Origin: Arthrobacter sp. ZGTC412
GTDB taxonomy: Bacteria > Actinomycetota > Actinomycetes > Actinomycetales > Micrococcaceae
DNA length: 64,000 nt
Assembly (NCBI RefSeq): GCF_002929215.1
Contig: NZ_PJII01000002.1
Span: forward strand, 213,389 to 277,388
Reading direction: 5' to 3'
How positions within the stretch are numbered: position 1 is the stretch's first letter; each line of letters opens with the position of its first letter. Positions 1 to 9,452 of this stretch are shown one piece after another. Below the pieces are notes generated by a model. It saw only the letters and a program-made list of their open reading frames with translations, did no database searches and was not told the DNA's origin. Made by a program: the position numbers and the translations under genes.

Positions 1-1118
1 GGCGGGATGACGTCGTCCCAGTTGTTCACGAGCTGCATGTTCTGGTTGACCAGCCACACGTTGCCGGAGTTCACGTCGTTCAGGACCACCAGGTCCCGGT
101 TCACCCGGAAAACATACGACGGCGACGCACTCGCCTTGGGCACATCCACATTCTTATCATCAACATCATTGACGCAATCCCGGACATACTTGTTCGCACC
201 CGACCACGCCGCATGCACACACCCGCCCACCTGCACCGGGGCAGCCGGCACACCCTCACCATCGAACGTCACCGTCTTCGCGGTGCCGCCATCCAGCGGC
301 TGCTTCAACAACGCCTTCTGCGTGGAGACAGCGACAAAGTCACTGCCCGGACCGCCCTGCTGCAGCTTCGCCTCCCGGGCATTGTCCAACTGCAGGCGCT
401 TCCCGCCCGGCAGGAACAACTTCCCCGCCGCCGCATCCAAAAAAACCGGCCTGTCCCCCACCACCGTGACCTGCAGGTCCCCCGACCCCTTCAACTCACC
501 CCAGGTCTCGGACTCCGAGGACACCACCGCACCATTGGCATCAACACCGGTAACCGTCACCACACCCGACTTCGGATCAGCCGAATAAATCCGGTCATCC
601 TCCCCCACCGCTGACACCGTACCCTCGGACCCCACGAGCACCGGCTCGCTGGCTTCCTCATCAAAACCGTTCACCGTGGACGGCGACACCGCCCACACCT
701 TCCCCGACGCCGCGTCCGTCACCGAAATCACGGCCGACCCGAAACTCACATCAGCAGCCCCCGGCAACTGCTTATCCCCACCCAAACGCATATTCGCCGG
801 CGACACCTGATTCAACGTCGAACCAGACTCATCATCAACAAACACCTCACCGGCATCCTGCAAAATCTCAAACGTCGTCGACGCCGGCGTCACCGCACCA
901 TCCAGCACCCGCGACGGATAATTCAACCGCCCCACAGCATTCCTGGACTTCGACACCACCCACACGCCACCGTCATTCAACTCCACCTCAGTGGTCTTAA
1001 ACCCCGGATACAACACAGCACCCGTCACCACCACAACCACAGCAGCACCAAACGCCGTACCACCAACAAACTTCTTGTAGCGCCTCTTCAGCCCAAGCTT
1101 CCCCAGCAGACTTGTCAC
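1..1118 (-). CDS. Ig-like/FN3 giant surface protein paralogue, N-terminal part (runs off the left edge)
   Basis: The gene starts at GTG 1118, with a GGGGGA ribosome site about 10 nt upstream, and continues out of the window. The 372 visible codons give exactly the same protein as the N-terminus of the neighbouring gene at 1276-7428: a basic cytoplasmic start, one membrane segment near residues 18-36, then an extracytoplasmic beta-rich region. The only DNA difference over the shared stretch is at 1077, a synonymous TAC/TAT change. It lies 157 bp downstream of the neighbour's stop, so the two form a tandem pair. It probably carries Ig-like repeats further on, as its twin does, but that part is not visible. 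Function is unknown; a cell-envelope-anchored surface protein is inferred. Confidence 0.8.
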   Translation of the reverse strand, partial: MTSLLGKLGLKRRYKKFVGGTAFGAAVVVVVTGAVLYPGFKTTEVELNDGGVWVVSKSRNAVGRLNYPSRVLDGAVTPASTTFEILQDAGEVFVDDESGSTLNQVSPANMRLGGDKQLPGAADVSFGSAVISVTDAASGKVWAVSPSTVNGFDEEASEPVLVGSEGTVSAVGEDDRIYSADPKSGVVTVTGVDANGAVVSSESETWGELKGSGDLQVTVVGDRPVFLDAAAGKLFLPGGKRLQLDNAREAKLQQGGPGSDFVAVSTQKALLKQPLDGGTAKTVTFDGEGVPAAPVQVGGCVHAAWSGANKYVRDCVNDVDDKNVDVPKASASPSYVFRVNRDLVVLNDVNSGNVWLVNQNMQLVNNWDDVIP

Positions 1119-1122
1119 AGCG
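1..1122. repeat. Direct repeat copy A (partner 6311-7432)
   Basis: Bases 1-1122 match 6311-7432 without gaps; the only mismatch is G1077 versus A7387. The right end lies 4 nt upstream of the shared GTG start codon, where identity stops abruptly. The left end lies outside the window. Confidence 0.97.
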
Positions 1123-1198
1123 AAATTTTTCCCCCAGATTGTGTGGCCTTATGGCGGCCCGTTCGCGAGACTGGCACCAAGCCCTCATTTCCCCGGCG

Positions 1199-1239
1199 CA
1201 AGCTTACCGAACCCTTCCAACCCCCGCGGTGGGGAGCCC
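1199..1239 (-). promoter_or_regulatory. Conserved leader element of the paralogue pair, copy A
   Basis: CAAGCTTA (1199-1206) and GCGGTGGGGAGCCC (1226-1239) recur at 7591-7598 and 7618-7631 with the same 27-base offset. The bases between them and the distance to the start codon (81 versus 163) differ. This is probably a relic of the ancestral leader or a retained cis element. Confidence 0.5.
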
Positions 1240-1275
1240 TGCCCGGCGCCGGGTCCTGGCCCGGCCCGTGCCCGG

Positions 1276-4200
1276 CTATGGTGTGGCTCCCACCGGGAAG
1301 GTGCACAGCGGTACGCCGCTCTGCGCGGGCGGGCCAATCGTGGTGTGTCCCGAGTCGATCCAGCGCGTCTGGTTGGGAGAGCCCCGCATGATGTAGTACC
1401 ACTGCCCGTCTCCGCTGTAGTAGGTGCCGTGCGGCTTCCAGCACATGATGTCGAAGACGTCCGCGGCGCCCATCCAGGGACGGTTCGTTCCGCTCTGACC
1501 GTCGCACGTGAAGTTTCCTGGCCTGCTGTTGTCGTAGGAGGTAGCGCCGGGCAGGTCCGTGCAGCTGCGGTACATCCCGGCGTTCAGTCGCGTGGTCCAC
1601 CGTGTCTTGGCCGCGCCTGACTGTGCTGATGCCGAGGCGACCGGCCCGCCGGTGCCGCGCGAGTTGACGGTCTGGACCTCTATCGAGTGCCGCTCGCTGA
1701 AGCCGCCGGTATTGATCGTGCGGCTGCCGGAGGGCGCCACCCGTTCCCAGCCGCCGTTGTCGATCCTGATCTGGGTGTAGGCGATGTCGTGGCTTCCGGC
1801 GGCGGGCGAGGCCCAGCTCAAAGTCAGGTTTTTCTGGTTCTCGGCACCGTCCGCCCCGGAGGCCGACGGTCTGCCGGGCGCGCCGTAGGGATTCACGGTT
1901 GCCGGGGCGCTGGCGTCGGAGCTCGGCGCCACGGTGGAAGTGGCCACCACTGTGATCGAGGTGGCGTCGCCGTTGGTGAAGCCGCCCACGGTTTGCCCCG
2001 GCTTGATGGGCCCTGCCTGGCCCGTGCTGGCGCGGTAGGTGTAGCTGACCTCGGCATACGTTGAGCCGTTGCGTTCCGCTGCGGTGAGCTCCCGGAAGTT
2101 GATGGTGACGGAACGGCCGGCACCGCCGGTATTGGCTTCGGTTGCGGACACACCCGAGACCTGGGCGAGCTTGCCTGTGGCCCGCCGCGGAGCCGATGCC
2201 GCGCTGACTGCACCTTTGCCGGCCTTGTTCTCGGCCTGCACTGTAAAGGTGTATGACGCCTCGGAGTTGCTGGCGGTGAAGTTGGCAGTCCGGACGGTGC
2301 CGGCCACCACCTGTGTCTGGGCCGCGCCGCCACCGCCGCTCATGGTGACGTGGTAGTTCCTGATGGCATCGCCGTTGGTGTTTGGCTCGTTCCAGTCAAC
2401 CTTGAGCTGGTTGGAGGTTCCCACGGAGGATGCCACCGACGACGTCGGCGCCGGCGGAGCAGCCGGGACGCCGGCCGGGTTGTCCTCGGCAGAGTATTGA
2501 CCCCAGTCGGAAGGGCCGAGCTCGTTGACGGCCTGGGCACGCACTTTGTAGCGCACCCCATTGGTCAGTCCCGGCCAGGTGTAGCTCAGTCCGGTCACGC
2601 CGTTTTTGACCGCTATCCCGTTGGCTGGCGGAGGGGAGATTTCCAGGTTGTAGTTCTTTACCGGCGAGCCCTCGGTCTTGGCTGCGGGCCAGTCGATCTC
2701 CATGTTCTTGTCGCCGGCCTTGACCGTGGGGGCGTCCGGAGGTGAGGGTTTTTCATCCGGCCGGATTTCGTTGGATGCCGGCGAGGGATCGGATTCGCGG
2801 ACTTCGTTGGTTGCGGTGACGGTGAAGACATACTTGACGTCATTGGTCAGCCCGGTCAATGTGCAGGTGGTGGTGGCGCAGTCCTGGCTGAACCCGTTGC
2901 CGGAGCGCACGGTGTACTTGGTGATGGCCGCGCCGTTGTCCGACGGCGGTGTCCACTTGAGCACGGCGGTCCGGCTCCGGACGTCCGTTGCCGTGGGCGC
3001 GGACGGCGCGTCGGGCCGGTCGCGGACGGTGATCCGGATCCGTCCGTCCGTCTGGCGGGAGATGTCGTCGGTCTTGTCCATAACGGTGTAGCGCACCACC
3101 ATCACGCCCTTGAAACCGCTGGCCGGGGTGACGGCTATGGAGCCGCCCGAAACTGCCGGCTGCCCGGCGGCGGAGCCGGTTTCCACTGTTGCGGAAGTGA
3201 TCCGCAACGGCGTCTCCGGGAACGGGTTGAAGTCATTCGCGAGCACGTTGACGGTCTCGGATGCACCGGCGTCGGCTTTGTCCACCACGTCCTCGTTGGC
3301 CACGGGCATCGGCCGGCTGGAGGCAACGACGGTGGCCGTAACCGTGGCTCGAACCGGTTCGGACCTGCCGTCGGTGACCTTGAGCGGGATGCTGCCCTTC
3401 CAGCCTGCGTCTCTGGCCGAGTTGGGGGTCACCTTCAGGGTTGCGTTGTCCACGCTGGCATTGAAGCCGTCGGGCAGGGCGCCGTCGAGTTCGAACTTGA
3501 GCTTTTCCTGGTCGCCGGAGTCGACGTCCTTGGCAAGGTTTCCCAGTTCCAGGGTGGCGGAATCACCCTTTGGCACCTCGAGGGTGGCACCGCTGAATGT
3601 TGGCTGGTGGTTGGCGTTCGGGTCCGGGATGACCTTGGTGATGATGCTGAGGGTGGACTTGAGGCCCTGCGGGTCCTCGGGGCCGGCACCGTCGGTCACT
3701 TCGAACGTGACAGAGCCCGGGCCCACGTAGTCCTTGAGCGCTGCATAGCGCAGGGCGCTGCCGCTTCCGCCCACCATGTTGTCCGGCTCCGCACCCTGGA
3801 CGCGGACCTTGTCCACCTGGGTGATCCGCGGCGTACGGCCCTCCCGGACGCGGACGTATTCGTTCAGGTCCAGTGTGACCTCTTTGCCGGACATGATTTC
3901 GACGACGTCGGTCCTTGCAAGGGTGGGGTGCTGTTCACCCTGCCCGGGAACCCAGATGACCGCCGTCGCGCTTTGGCCGTCAACATCGGTGACGCTGTAC
4001 GGCACCAGCTGGTCCTCCGGCGCGAGCGTCACCTGGACGGTGCCGCCACCGGTGACGCGTGCGTTGGGGTTGCCGTCAGGCAGGCTGATCTTCAGCTCGG
4101 AGGCGACGCCGTCGGGATCGGCGTCGTTCTTCAGCACCGGAACGTCCACCGCGGACTTGCCCAGCGTCTCCGCCTGGGTGACCACGTCATCCTTGGCGAG

Positions 4201-7200
4201 CGGAATCTTCAATGCAGCGTCTGGGCTCACCCGGACCCGGAGCACTGCGCTGGCCTGGGCTTTTTTGTCATCCTGGATCTTGTAGCTGACGCTTTCGTTG
4301 CCGGCAGCGGCGGGCGCCGTGAGCAGTACCTTGCCGCCGTCAGCTGCTTCAACGGCGAGTTCGGGGCGGGCTTCGAAGCCGTTGGATACCAAAGCGATCG
4401 GGTCGCCGTCAGGGTCCGAATCGTTGGTGAGCGCGTCGACGGCGATCTTCCGTCCGGGACGGACGTCGACGGCGTCGTCGATGGCGATCGGTTTCTGGTT
4501 GTTGGTCTCCTGCGGCGCTATGCCAACGATCACCGTGCCTGTGTTCTCGGCGCCGATGCGGTCCCGGACCCGGTAGGTGAAAGTGTCCGTGCCGGCTGCG
4601 TTGCCTGCGGCCGTGAATTGGAGGTAGCCGTCCCTGACTACCGCCGTTCCCATCGCCGGGGCTTTATCCACGCCGGTCAACTGCACGGAGTCGCCGTCGG
4701 TGTCGACGCCGTCCAACGGCACGGGAATGCGGACCGTCATGCCTGCCACAACACGGGCGGTCAGGTTTTTTGGCTCCGGCCGGGTGTTGAGTTGGTCGTC
4801 CCGGGCGCGGATCCGGATGGTCACCTGCTGGGAGTCGGATTGCCCGGAGCCGTTGGTGACCTTATAGATTGCGTACACCGTTTTGGGCACGTCGCTGGCG
4901 ATGAAACGCACGTTTTGCCCGGAGGTGAAGATACGGCCGTCTGCGGCGTCGGGTGATTGTGCCAACGCGGGTTCCAGGGTTAGCTTGCCGCCGTTGGGGT
5001 CCGTGTCATTTTCCAGCACGGGGATGGTAACAACGTCCCCGGCGCGGACGGTAGCCTCATCGGGCTTGGCTTGCGGCGCCTGCAGCTTGGCGGGGGCAGG
5101 GACCAGCAGCACCGAAATTTCGCCGGTGGCGGAGGACTTGCCGTTGGAGATCGTGTACCTGACGGTGAGCTGGCCCTGGGCACGTAGGTCGGTGATCCGC
5201 ACAACGGAGTGGTCCAGGACCGCGACGCTGAGCGGAAGCCCGTCCGCGGCTGTTACCGACTGGACCACCAGCACACCGCCGGAGGGGTCGGAGTCGTTTC
5301 CGAGGACGTCCACCAGCACGCTGCCGCCGCTGGGCAGCAGGGCGGTGTCGCGGACCGCCACCGGGGCGGCGTCGCCACCACCAGGCACGACGTCGATGCG
5401 CACCAACTGCTGGGCGCTGGCTGGTCCGTTGGTGACGAGGTAGGTGACGTAGTGGGCGCCCTGGGCGGCGGAGTTGAACGTAAACGTTTGCTGGTCGGCG
5501 CCCATAACGGCTGTGGAGTTGCCGTCCGGGGTGATCTGGGCAAGCCGCAGCGCGCCGCCCTGCGGGTCGGAATCGTTCTTCAGCGGAGCGATCACTATGT
5601 CCACCCCGGCAACAGCCACCAGGTGGTCCGCGTTGGCAATCGGCGGGAGGGCGCCCGCCGGCCGCACGTCGACGGTGACCTTGCCCTCAGTCGTGGATCG
5701 GCCGTCCGAAACAGTGACCGTGACGGTCTTGCGTCCGGGTTCGGACCCGGAGTCCTGGAAGCTGAGCAGCCCGTCGGGACGGATCTTAACCTGGTCGCGG
5801 GGGTCGTTGCTGGACGCGCCGACGACGAAGAGGTCATCGCCGTCGGGATCGATCCAGTCGGAAAGGATGTTCTGGCTGACCACCTTGCCCGCCTGCACCA
5901 CCAATGTGGTGTTGCGGTTGGGCTTCTGCCGCGGGGCGGAGTTCTCCCCCGGAGGGATGATGTTGAGCGTGACGTCGGCGGAGCCGGAGAGGCCGCGGCC
6001 GTCGTCGACCGTGTACTTGAAGGCCTCAGAGCCCGTCTCGTCAGCGCCGATGCCGACCTGGAAACCGGTGGCGCCGTAGATGGGCGAGAGCAGGCCGGAC
6101 TGGGGGGGCCCAGGGGTTCGAACGGTCAGGATGTCCCCGTCGGGGTCGGAGTCGTTGTCCAGCACGGGGAGAATGGTGGTCTTTCCGGCGCGCACCCCGA
6201 AGGTGTCCGGTTTGGCAACGGGCGGGCTGTTGGGTTTGGTGCGGTCCGGAAGGACGGTCTGCTGTACCTCGTCCGCTGAGTCCTTGTCGGCGTCGTCCGA
6301 GGTCTGCTGCGGCGGGATGACGTCGTCCCAGTTGTTCACGAGCTGCATGTTCTGGTTGACCAGCCACACGTTGCCGGAGTTCACGTCGTTCAGGACCACC
6401 AGGTCCCGGTTCACCCGGAAAACATACGACGGCGACGCACTCGCCTTGGGCACATCCACATTCTTATCATCAACATCATTGACGCAATCCCGGACATACT
6501 TGTTCGCACCCGACCACGCCGCATGCACACACCCGCCCACCTGCACCGGGGCAGCCGGCACACCCTCACCATCGAACGTCACCGTCTTCGCGGTGCCGCC
6601 ATCCAGCGGCTGCTTCAACAACGCCTTCTGCGTGGAGACAGCGACAAAGTCACTGCCCGGACCGCCCTGCTGCAGCTTCGCCTCCCGGGCATTGTCCAAC
6701 TGCAGGCGCTTCCCGCCCGGCAGGAACAACTTCCCCGCCGCCGCATCCAAAAAAACCGGCCTGTCCCCCACCACCGTGACCTGCAGGTCCCCCGACCCCT
6801 TCAACTCACCCCAGGTCTCGGACTCCGAGGACACCACCGCACCATTGGCATCAACACCGGTAACCGTCACCACACCCGACTTCGGATCAGCCGAATAAAT
6901 CCGGTCATCCTCCCCCACCGCTGACACCGTACCCTCGGACCCCACGAGCACCGGCTCGCTGGCTTCCTCATCAAAACCGTTCACCGTGGACGGCGACACC
7001 GCCCACACCTTCCCCGACGCCGCGTCCGTCACCGAAATCACGGCCGACCCGAAACTCACATCAGCAGCCCCCGGCAACTGCTTATCCCCACCCAAACGCA
7101 TATTCGCCGGCGACACCTGATTCAACGTCGAACCAGACTCATCATCAACAAACACCTCACCGGCATCCTGCAAAATCTCAAACGTCGTCGACGCCGGCGT

Positions 7201-7428
7201 CACCGCACCATCCAGCACCCGCGACGGATAATTCAACCGCCCCACAGCATTCCTGGACTTCGACACCACCCACACGCCACCGTCATTCAACTCCACCTCA
7301 GTGGTCTTAAACCCCGGATACAACACAGCACCCGTCACCACCACAACCACAGCAGCACCAAACGCCGTACCACCAACAAACTTCTTATAGCGCCTCTTCA
7401 GCCCAAGCTTCCCCAGCAGACTTGTCAC
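1276..7428 (-). CDS. Giant membrane-anchored protein with about 11 Ig/cadherin-like repeats and 5 FN3 domains
   Basis: A 2050-aa protein. I place the start at GTG 7428, with AGGGGAA about 9 nt upstream; the frame is open further upstream but without a better signal. Residues 1-17 are basic, about 18-36 form one transmembrane segment, and 37-390 are beta-rich. About 395-1470 hold some eleven repeats carrying NDSDPDGD-like calcium-loop motifs, about 1473-1938 hold five fibronectin type III domains, and the last 110 residues contain four cysteines and many aromatic residues. This is a typical Arthrobacter Ig-like/FN3 surface protein; in relatives such genes sit next to MoxR/DUF58/transglutaminase genes (recalled from the family, not seen here). 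Codons in the first 334 residues are richer in G/T endings than in the rest. Role in adhesion or envelope assembly is inferred only. Confidence 0.85.
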   Translation of the reverse strand: MTSLLGKLGLKRRYKKFVGGTAFGAAVVVVVTGAVLYPGFKTTEVELNDGGVWVVSKSRNAVGRLNYPSRVLDGAVTPASTTFEILQDAGEVFVDDESGSTLNQVSPANMRLGGDKQLPGAADVSFGSAVISVTDAASGKVWAVSPSTVNGFDEEASEPVLVGSEGTVSAVGEDDRIYSADPKSGVVTVTGVDANGAVVSSESETWGELKGSGDLQVTVVGDRPVFLDAAAGKLFLPGGKRLQLDNAREAKLQQGGPGSDFVAVSTQKALLKQPLDGGTAKTVTFDGEGVPAAPVQVGGCVHAAWSGANKYVRDCVNDVDDKNVDVPKASASPSYVFRVNRDLVVLNDVNSGNVWLVNQNMQLVNNWDDVIPPQQTSDDADKDSADEVQQTVLPDRTKPNSPPVAKPDTFGVRAGKTTILPVLDNDSDPDGDILTVRTPGPPQSGLLSPIYGATGFQVGIGADETGSEAFKYTVDDGRGLSGSADVTLNIIPPGENSAPRQKPNRNTTLVVQAGKVVSQNILSDWIDPDGDDLFVVGASSNDPRDQVKIRPDGLLSFQDSGSEPGRKTVTVTVSDGRSTTEGKVTVDVRPAGALPPIANADHLVAVAGVDIVIAPLKNDSDPQGGALRLAQITPDGNSTAVMGADQQTFTFNSAAQGAHYVTYLVTNGPASAQQLVRIDVVPGGGDAAPVAVRDTALLPSGGSVLVDVLGNDSDPSGGVLVVQSVTAADGLPLSVAVLDHSVVRITDLRAQGQLTVRYTISNGKSSATGEISVLLVPAPAKLQAPQAKPDEATVRAGDVVTIPVLENDTDPNGGKLTLEPALAQSPDAADGRIFTSGQNVRFIASDVPKTVYAIYKVTNGSGQSDSQQVTIRIRARDDQLNTRPEPKNLTARVVAGMTVRIPVPLDGVDTDGDSVQLTGVDKAPAMGTAVVRDGYLQFTAAGNAAGTDTFTYRVRDRIGAENTGTVIVGIAPQETNNQKPIAIDDAVDVRPGRKIAVDALTNDSDPDGDPIALVSNGFEARPELAVEAADGGKVLLTAPAAAGNESVSYKIQDDKKAQASAVLRVRVSPDAALKIPLAKDDVVTQAETLGKSAVDVPVLKNDADPDGVASELKISLPDGNPNARVTGGGTVQVTLAPEDQLVPYSVTDVDGQSATAVIWVPGQGEQHPTLARTDVVEIMSGKEVTLDLNEYVRVREGRTPRITQVDKVRVQGAEPDNMVGGSGSALRYAALKDYVGPGSVTFEVTDGAGPEDPQGLKSTLSIITKVIPDPNANHQPTFSGATLEVPKGDSATLELGNLAKDVDSGDQEKLKFELDGALPDGFNASVDNATLKVTPNSARDAGWKGSIPLKVTDGRSEPVRATVTATVVASSRPMPVANEDVVDKADAGASETVNVLANDFNPFPETPLRITSATVETGSAAGQPAVSGGSIAVTPASGFKGVMVVRYTVMDKTDDISRQTDGRIRITVRDRPDAPSAPTATDVRSRTAVLKWTPPSDNGAAITKYTVRSGNGFSQDCATTTCTLTGLTNDVKYVFTVTATNEVRESDPSPASNEIRPDEKPSPPDAPTVKAGDKNMEIDWPAAKTEGSPVKNYNLEISPPPANGIAVKNGVTGLSYTWPGLTNGVRYKVRAQAVNELGPSDWGQYSAEDNPAGVPAAPPAPTSSVASSVGTSNQLKVDWNEPNTNGDAIRNYHVTMSGGGGAAQTQVVAGTVRTANFTASNSEASYTFTVQAENKAGKGAVSAASAPRRATGKLAQVSGVSATEANTGGAGRSVTINFRELTAAERNGSTYAEVSYTYRASTGQAGPIKPGQTVGGFTNGDATSITVVATSTVAPSSDASAPATVNPYGAPGRPSASGADGAENQKNLTLSWASPAAGSHDIAYTQIRIDNGGWERVAPSGSRTINTGGFSERHSIEVQTVNSRGTGGPVASASAQSGAAKTRWTTRLNAGMYRSCTDLPGATSYDNSRPGNFTCDGQSGTNRPWMGAADVFDIMCWKPHGTYYSGDGQWYYIMRGSPNQTRWIDSGHTTIGPPAQSGVPLCTFPVGATP

Positions 7429-7432
7429 AGCG
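6311..7432. repeat. Direct repeat copy B (partner 1-1122)
   Basis: This covers codons 1 to about 372 of the gene at 1276-7428 plus 4 leader bases. Identity to copy A is 1121 of 1122. Copy A may extend further left, so the true repeat could be longer. Confidence 0.97.
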
Positions 7433-7735
7433 TTGATTCCCCTGATTAGCGCTGCGCGCGGCAGCTGCTGCCCGGGGCTTTCGCCCCGTGCCTTGATTGA
7501 AGCGTCGCCCCTGTGGAGCGAAATGAGACCTGGCATTGGGCGCCCGGCGGGGCGCCCGAACGGAATCCGGCAGGGCCGGATGTCCAATGGCAAGCTTATC
7601 CATTGTCCTTTCCGGCTGCGATGGGGAGCCCTCCCCACAGCCGCCGGCATCAGCAACGGGACCGACTATACAGCGATAGACCATCAAATGGACAAACCCC
7701 GCGAGGACTGTTGGCCAGCGCGGAAAATGAACCTG
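7429..7735. other. 307-bp gap: leader of the giant surface-protein gene
   Basis: It contains the conserved leader pieces 7591-7598 and 7618-7631, a GGGCGCCC-GGCG-GGGCGCCC inverted repeat near 7539-7558, and a minus-strand TATAGT -10-like hexamer near 7670 preceded by TTGTCC. If that is the promoter, the untranslated leader is about 240 nt. No small gene is evident. Confidence 0.5.
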
Positions 7736-8863
7736 CTAGTCGAGGACAAGCCCCTTGCCGAGCCCGCGGGTGAGGCGTACCGGGCGGATCTCACCAAAGC
7801 CGCGGACATTTTCCGGAGGCTGCGGCAGCACGACAAACCTTTCGTCGTGCTCCAGCGCGGAGGCCGTCATGGAGTCCACCAGCACCGTTCCCGGGTCGGC
7901 CAGCGTAGTCAGCCGGGCGGCGAGGTTAACAGTGGGGCCGTATATATCGCCGAGCCGGGACAGGATCCTGCCCCAGACCATCGCCACCCTGGCTTCCGGC
8001 AGGATCTCGTCTTCGGTGAAGGCCTGGGCCAGCGCCAAAGAAATTTCGGCGCCTGCAGCCGGGGTCTCCGCAATGTAGAGGACTTCGTCACCCACGGTCT
8101 TGACCAGGCGCCCGCCGCCAACGGAGATGATTTCCGCACACTTGTTTTCGAAACGCTGGACCAGCCGGGCCAGCGTTTTTTCATTCATGCGCCGGGACAG
8201 GCTGGTGTAGGAGACAAGGTCCGCGAAGCCGACGGCGCGCGCCAGGGGCAGCGGGGCGTCGTCCTCGTCGCCTTCGCGGCCTTCTTCGCTGGCCTGCAGT
8301 CCGGCCTCGGCGCGGACCGCGAGCCGCTGGATACCGGCGTTGAGCTGACGGCGCCAGGAGTAGACCAGCATTTCCTCCAGCGCGTCCACCAGCGCCGGGA
8401 GCTCATTCACCAGGCGCTTGCGGGCGACGGCATCTGTAACGCCCTGTTCGTGAACCATGTCTTCCACCAGGGCTTCGATCTGCCAGACCACCATGCGGTC
8501 CGTCATCTGGCCGATGGAGCGGGTGACGGAGATGGCGGCTTCCTCAGTCAGCTTTCCGGACCGGACCAGGTCCACCACGGTGGAGAGGGCCGCCTGGTCG
8601 CGCTCGGTGAAGGCAACGTCCTCGTCACCGAAGTTGGGGAACCCGAGGGCACGCCAAAGTTTGCGCGCGGACAGCAGGGACAACCCTGCGCCGGCGGCGA
8701 CTTCACGACGGCGGAGCTTGCGTTCCCCGCCCAGCAGCCGGGCTTCCAGTGCTTTCATCGCCAGCCGTTCGGCGGACATGGTGCCGGTGGCGGGATGGGC
8801 GTCGGCGGCCGGAGCGGGCGGCGTGATGGACTCGACACTTTCCTGCTGGTGCTCATCGTTCAT
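7736..8863 (-). CDS. Class III adenylate/guanylate cyclase with N-terminal regulatory domain
   Basis: A 375-aa soluble protein. The N-terminal two thirds resemble the autoinhibitory region of mycobacterial Rv1264-type pH-sensing cyclases (family knowledge). The C-terminal catalytic domain has both metal aspartates (GFADLVSYTSLS; KTVGDEVLYIAE), the adenine-selecting Lys in KTVGDE, and GDIYGPTVNLAAR with the transition-state Asn and Arg. Catalysis therefore looks intact, making cAMP from ATP. ATG 8863 is preferred because AGAAGG lies 8 nt upstream; an in-frame GTG at 8872 is too close to it. The start overlaps the end of the PH-domain gene by 11 bp, so the two are likely cotranslated after birA. 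Confidence 0.88.
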   Translation of the reverse strand: MNDEHQQESVESITPPAPAADAHPATGTMSAERLAMKALEARLLGGERKLRRREVAAGAGLSLLSARKLWRALGFPNFGDEDVAFTERDQAALSTVVDLVRSGKLTEEAAISVTRSIGQMTDRMVVWQIEALVEDMVHEQGVTDAVARKRLVNELPALVDALEEMLVYSWRRQLNAGIQRLAVRAEAGLQASEEGREGDEDDAPLPLARAVGFADLVSYTSLSRRMNEKTLARLVQRFENKCAEIISVGGGRLVKTVGDEVLYIAETPAAGAEISLALAQAFTEDEILPEARVAMVWGRILSRLGDIYGPTVNLAARLTTLADPGTVLVDSMTASALEHDERFVVLPQPPENVRGFGEIRPVRLTRGLGKGLVLD

Positions 8864-9452
8864 CTGGTCCACCTTCTCTCTTGTCCCACGGCAAAGCTCC
8901 GGCGGGGTAATCCGTTGTTCCGCCCGGCTGGGCGTCGTGCTCGTCCGGCAGGTCCCCGATGGCGTCGAGGATGAAGTCCCGGAACCTGGCTACTTCCGGC
9001 ACATCAGGGAACGTGACCACTCCCTGGTATCCGATTTCCAAGGATATATTCCCGGAGCGGAAGAGACGTTGCAGGACCGACTCATGGACAGTCAGGTTGC
9101 GGACCGAAGCCAGGTGCGCCTGCTGGTCCCTCCGCTTCCACATTCCAGACCTGGCCACCAGCCGCCTGCTGGTCAGGGTATAGCGGGTACTGTGCCAGCG
9201 CAGCAGCCTTGGCAGGCAGAAGCCCAGCCACACCGAAGCGGCCGCGAGGACACACCCCATCACCAGCCAGGGAGTCCAACGGCCCGAAAGAGCGGGAAAA
9301 GCACGCCCGGCTTCTCCGCGGATCACCCAGGCGGAGCAGTAGGCCGCAATCGCCGGCGAAAGAATAAAGGCGACCATGGCGCCTGCGAGCTTCCTCGGCT
9401 GCGGGCGAGTGGAGACAATCACCTGCTCGCCCGGGAAAAGGTCTTTACGCAT
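8853..9452 (-). CDS. PH-domain (bPH2/YdbS-like) membrane protein
   Basis: A 199-aa protein with two hydrophobic segments near residues 23-45 and 61-85. They are followed by the YTLTSRRLVARSGMWKRR pattern typical of bacterial PH domains of the YdbS/YdbT type, and then a strand-rich domain ending near residue 170. The family is membrane-associated and of poorly defined function. It overlaps birA by 8 bp upstream and the cyclase by 11 bp downstream, giving a compact birA-PH-cyclase unit. Confidence 0.8.
   Translation of the reverse strand: MRKDLFPGEQVIVSTRPQPRKLAGAMVAFILSPAIAAYCSAWVIRGEAGRAFPALSGRWTPWLVMGCVLAAASVWLGFCLPRLLRWHSTRYTLTSRRLVARSGMWKRRDQQAHLASVRNLTVHESVLQRLFRSGNISLEIGYQGVVTFPDVPEVARFRDFILDAIGDLPDEHDAQPGGTTDYPAGALPWDKREGGPDER

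Noticed and set aside
1112-1620. Open frames in the gap between the two surface-protein genes
   Set aside because: No ribosome site and no recognisable protein; they overlap the C-terminal coding part of the large gene.
2350-6898. Several open frames on the plus strand over the giant surface-protein gene
   Set aside because: They mirror the GC-rich third positions of the long minus-strand gene and give low-complexity Arg/Gly/Ala/His products.
1-7432. Mobile element explaining the 1.1-kb repeat
   Set aside because: There are no inverted terminal repeats, no transposase and no target duplication; the repeat is coding and in frame.
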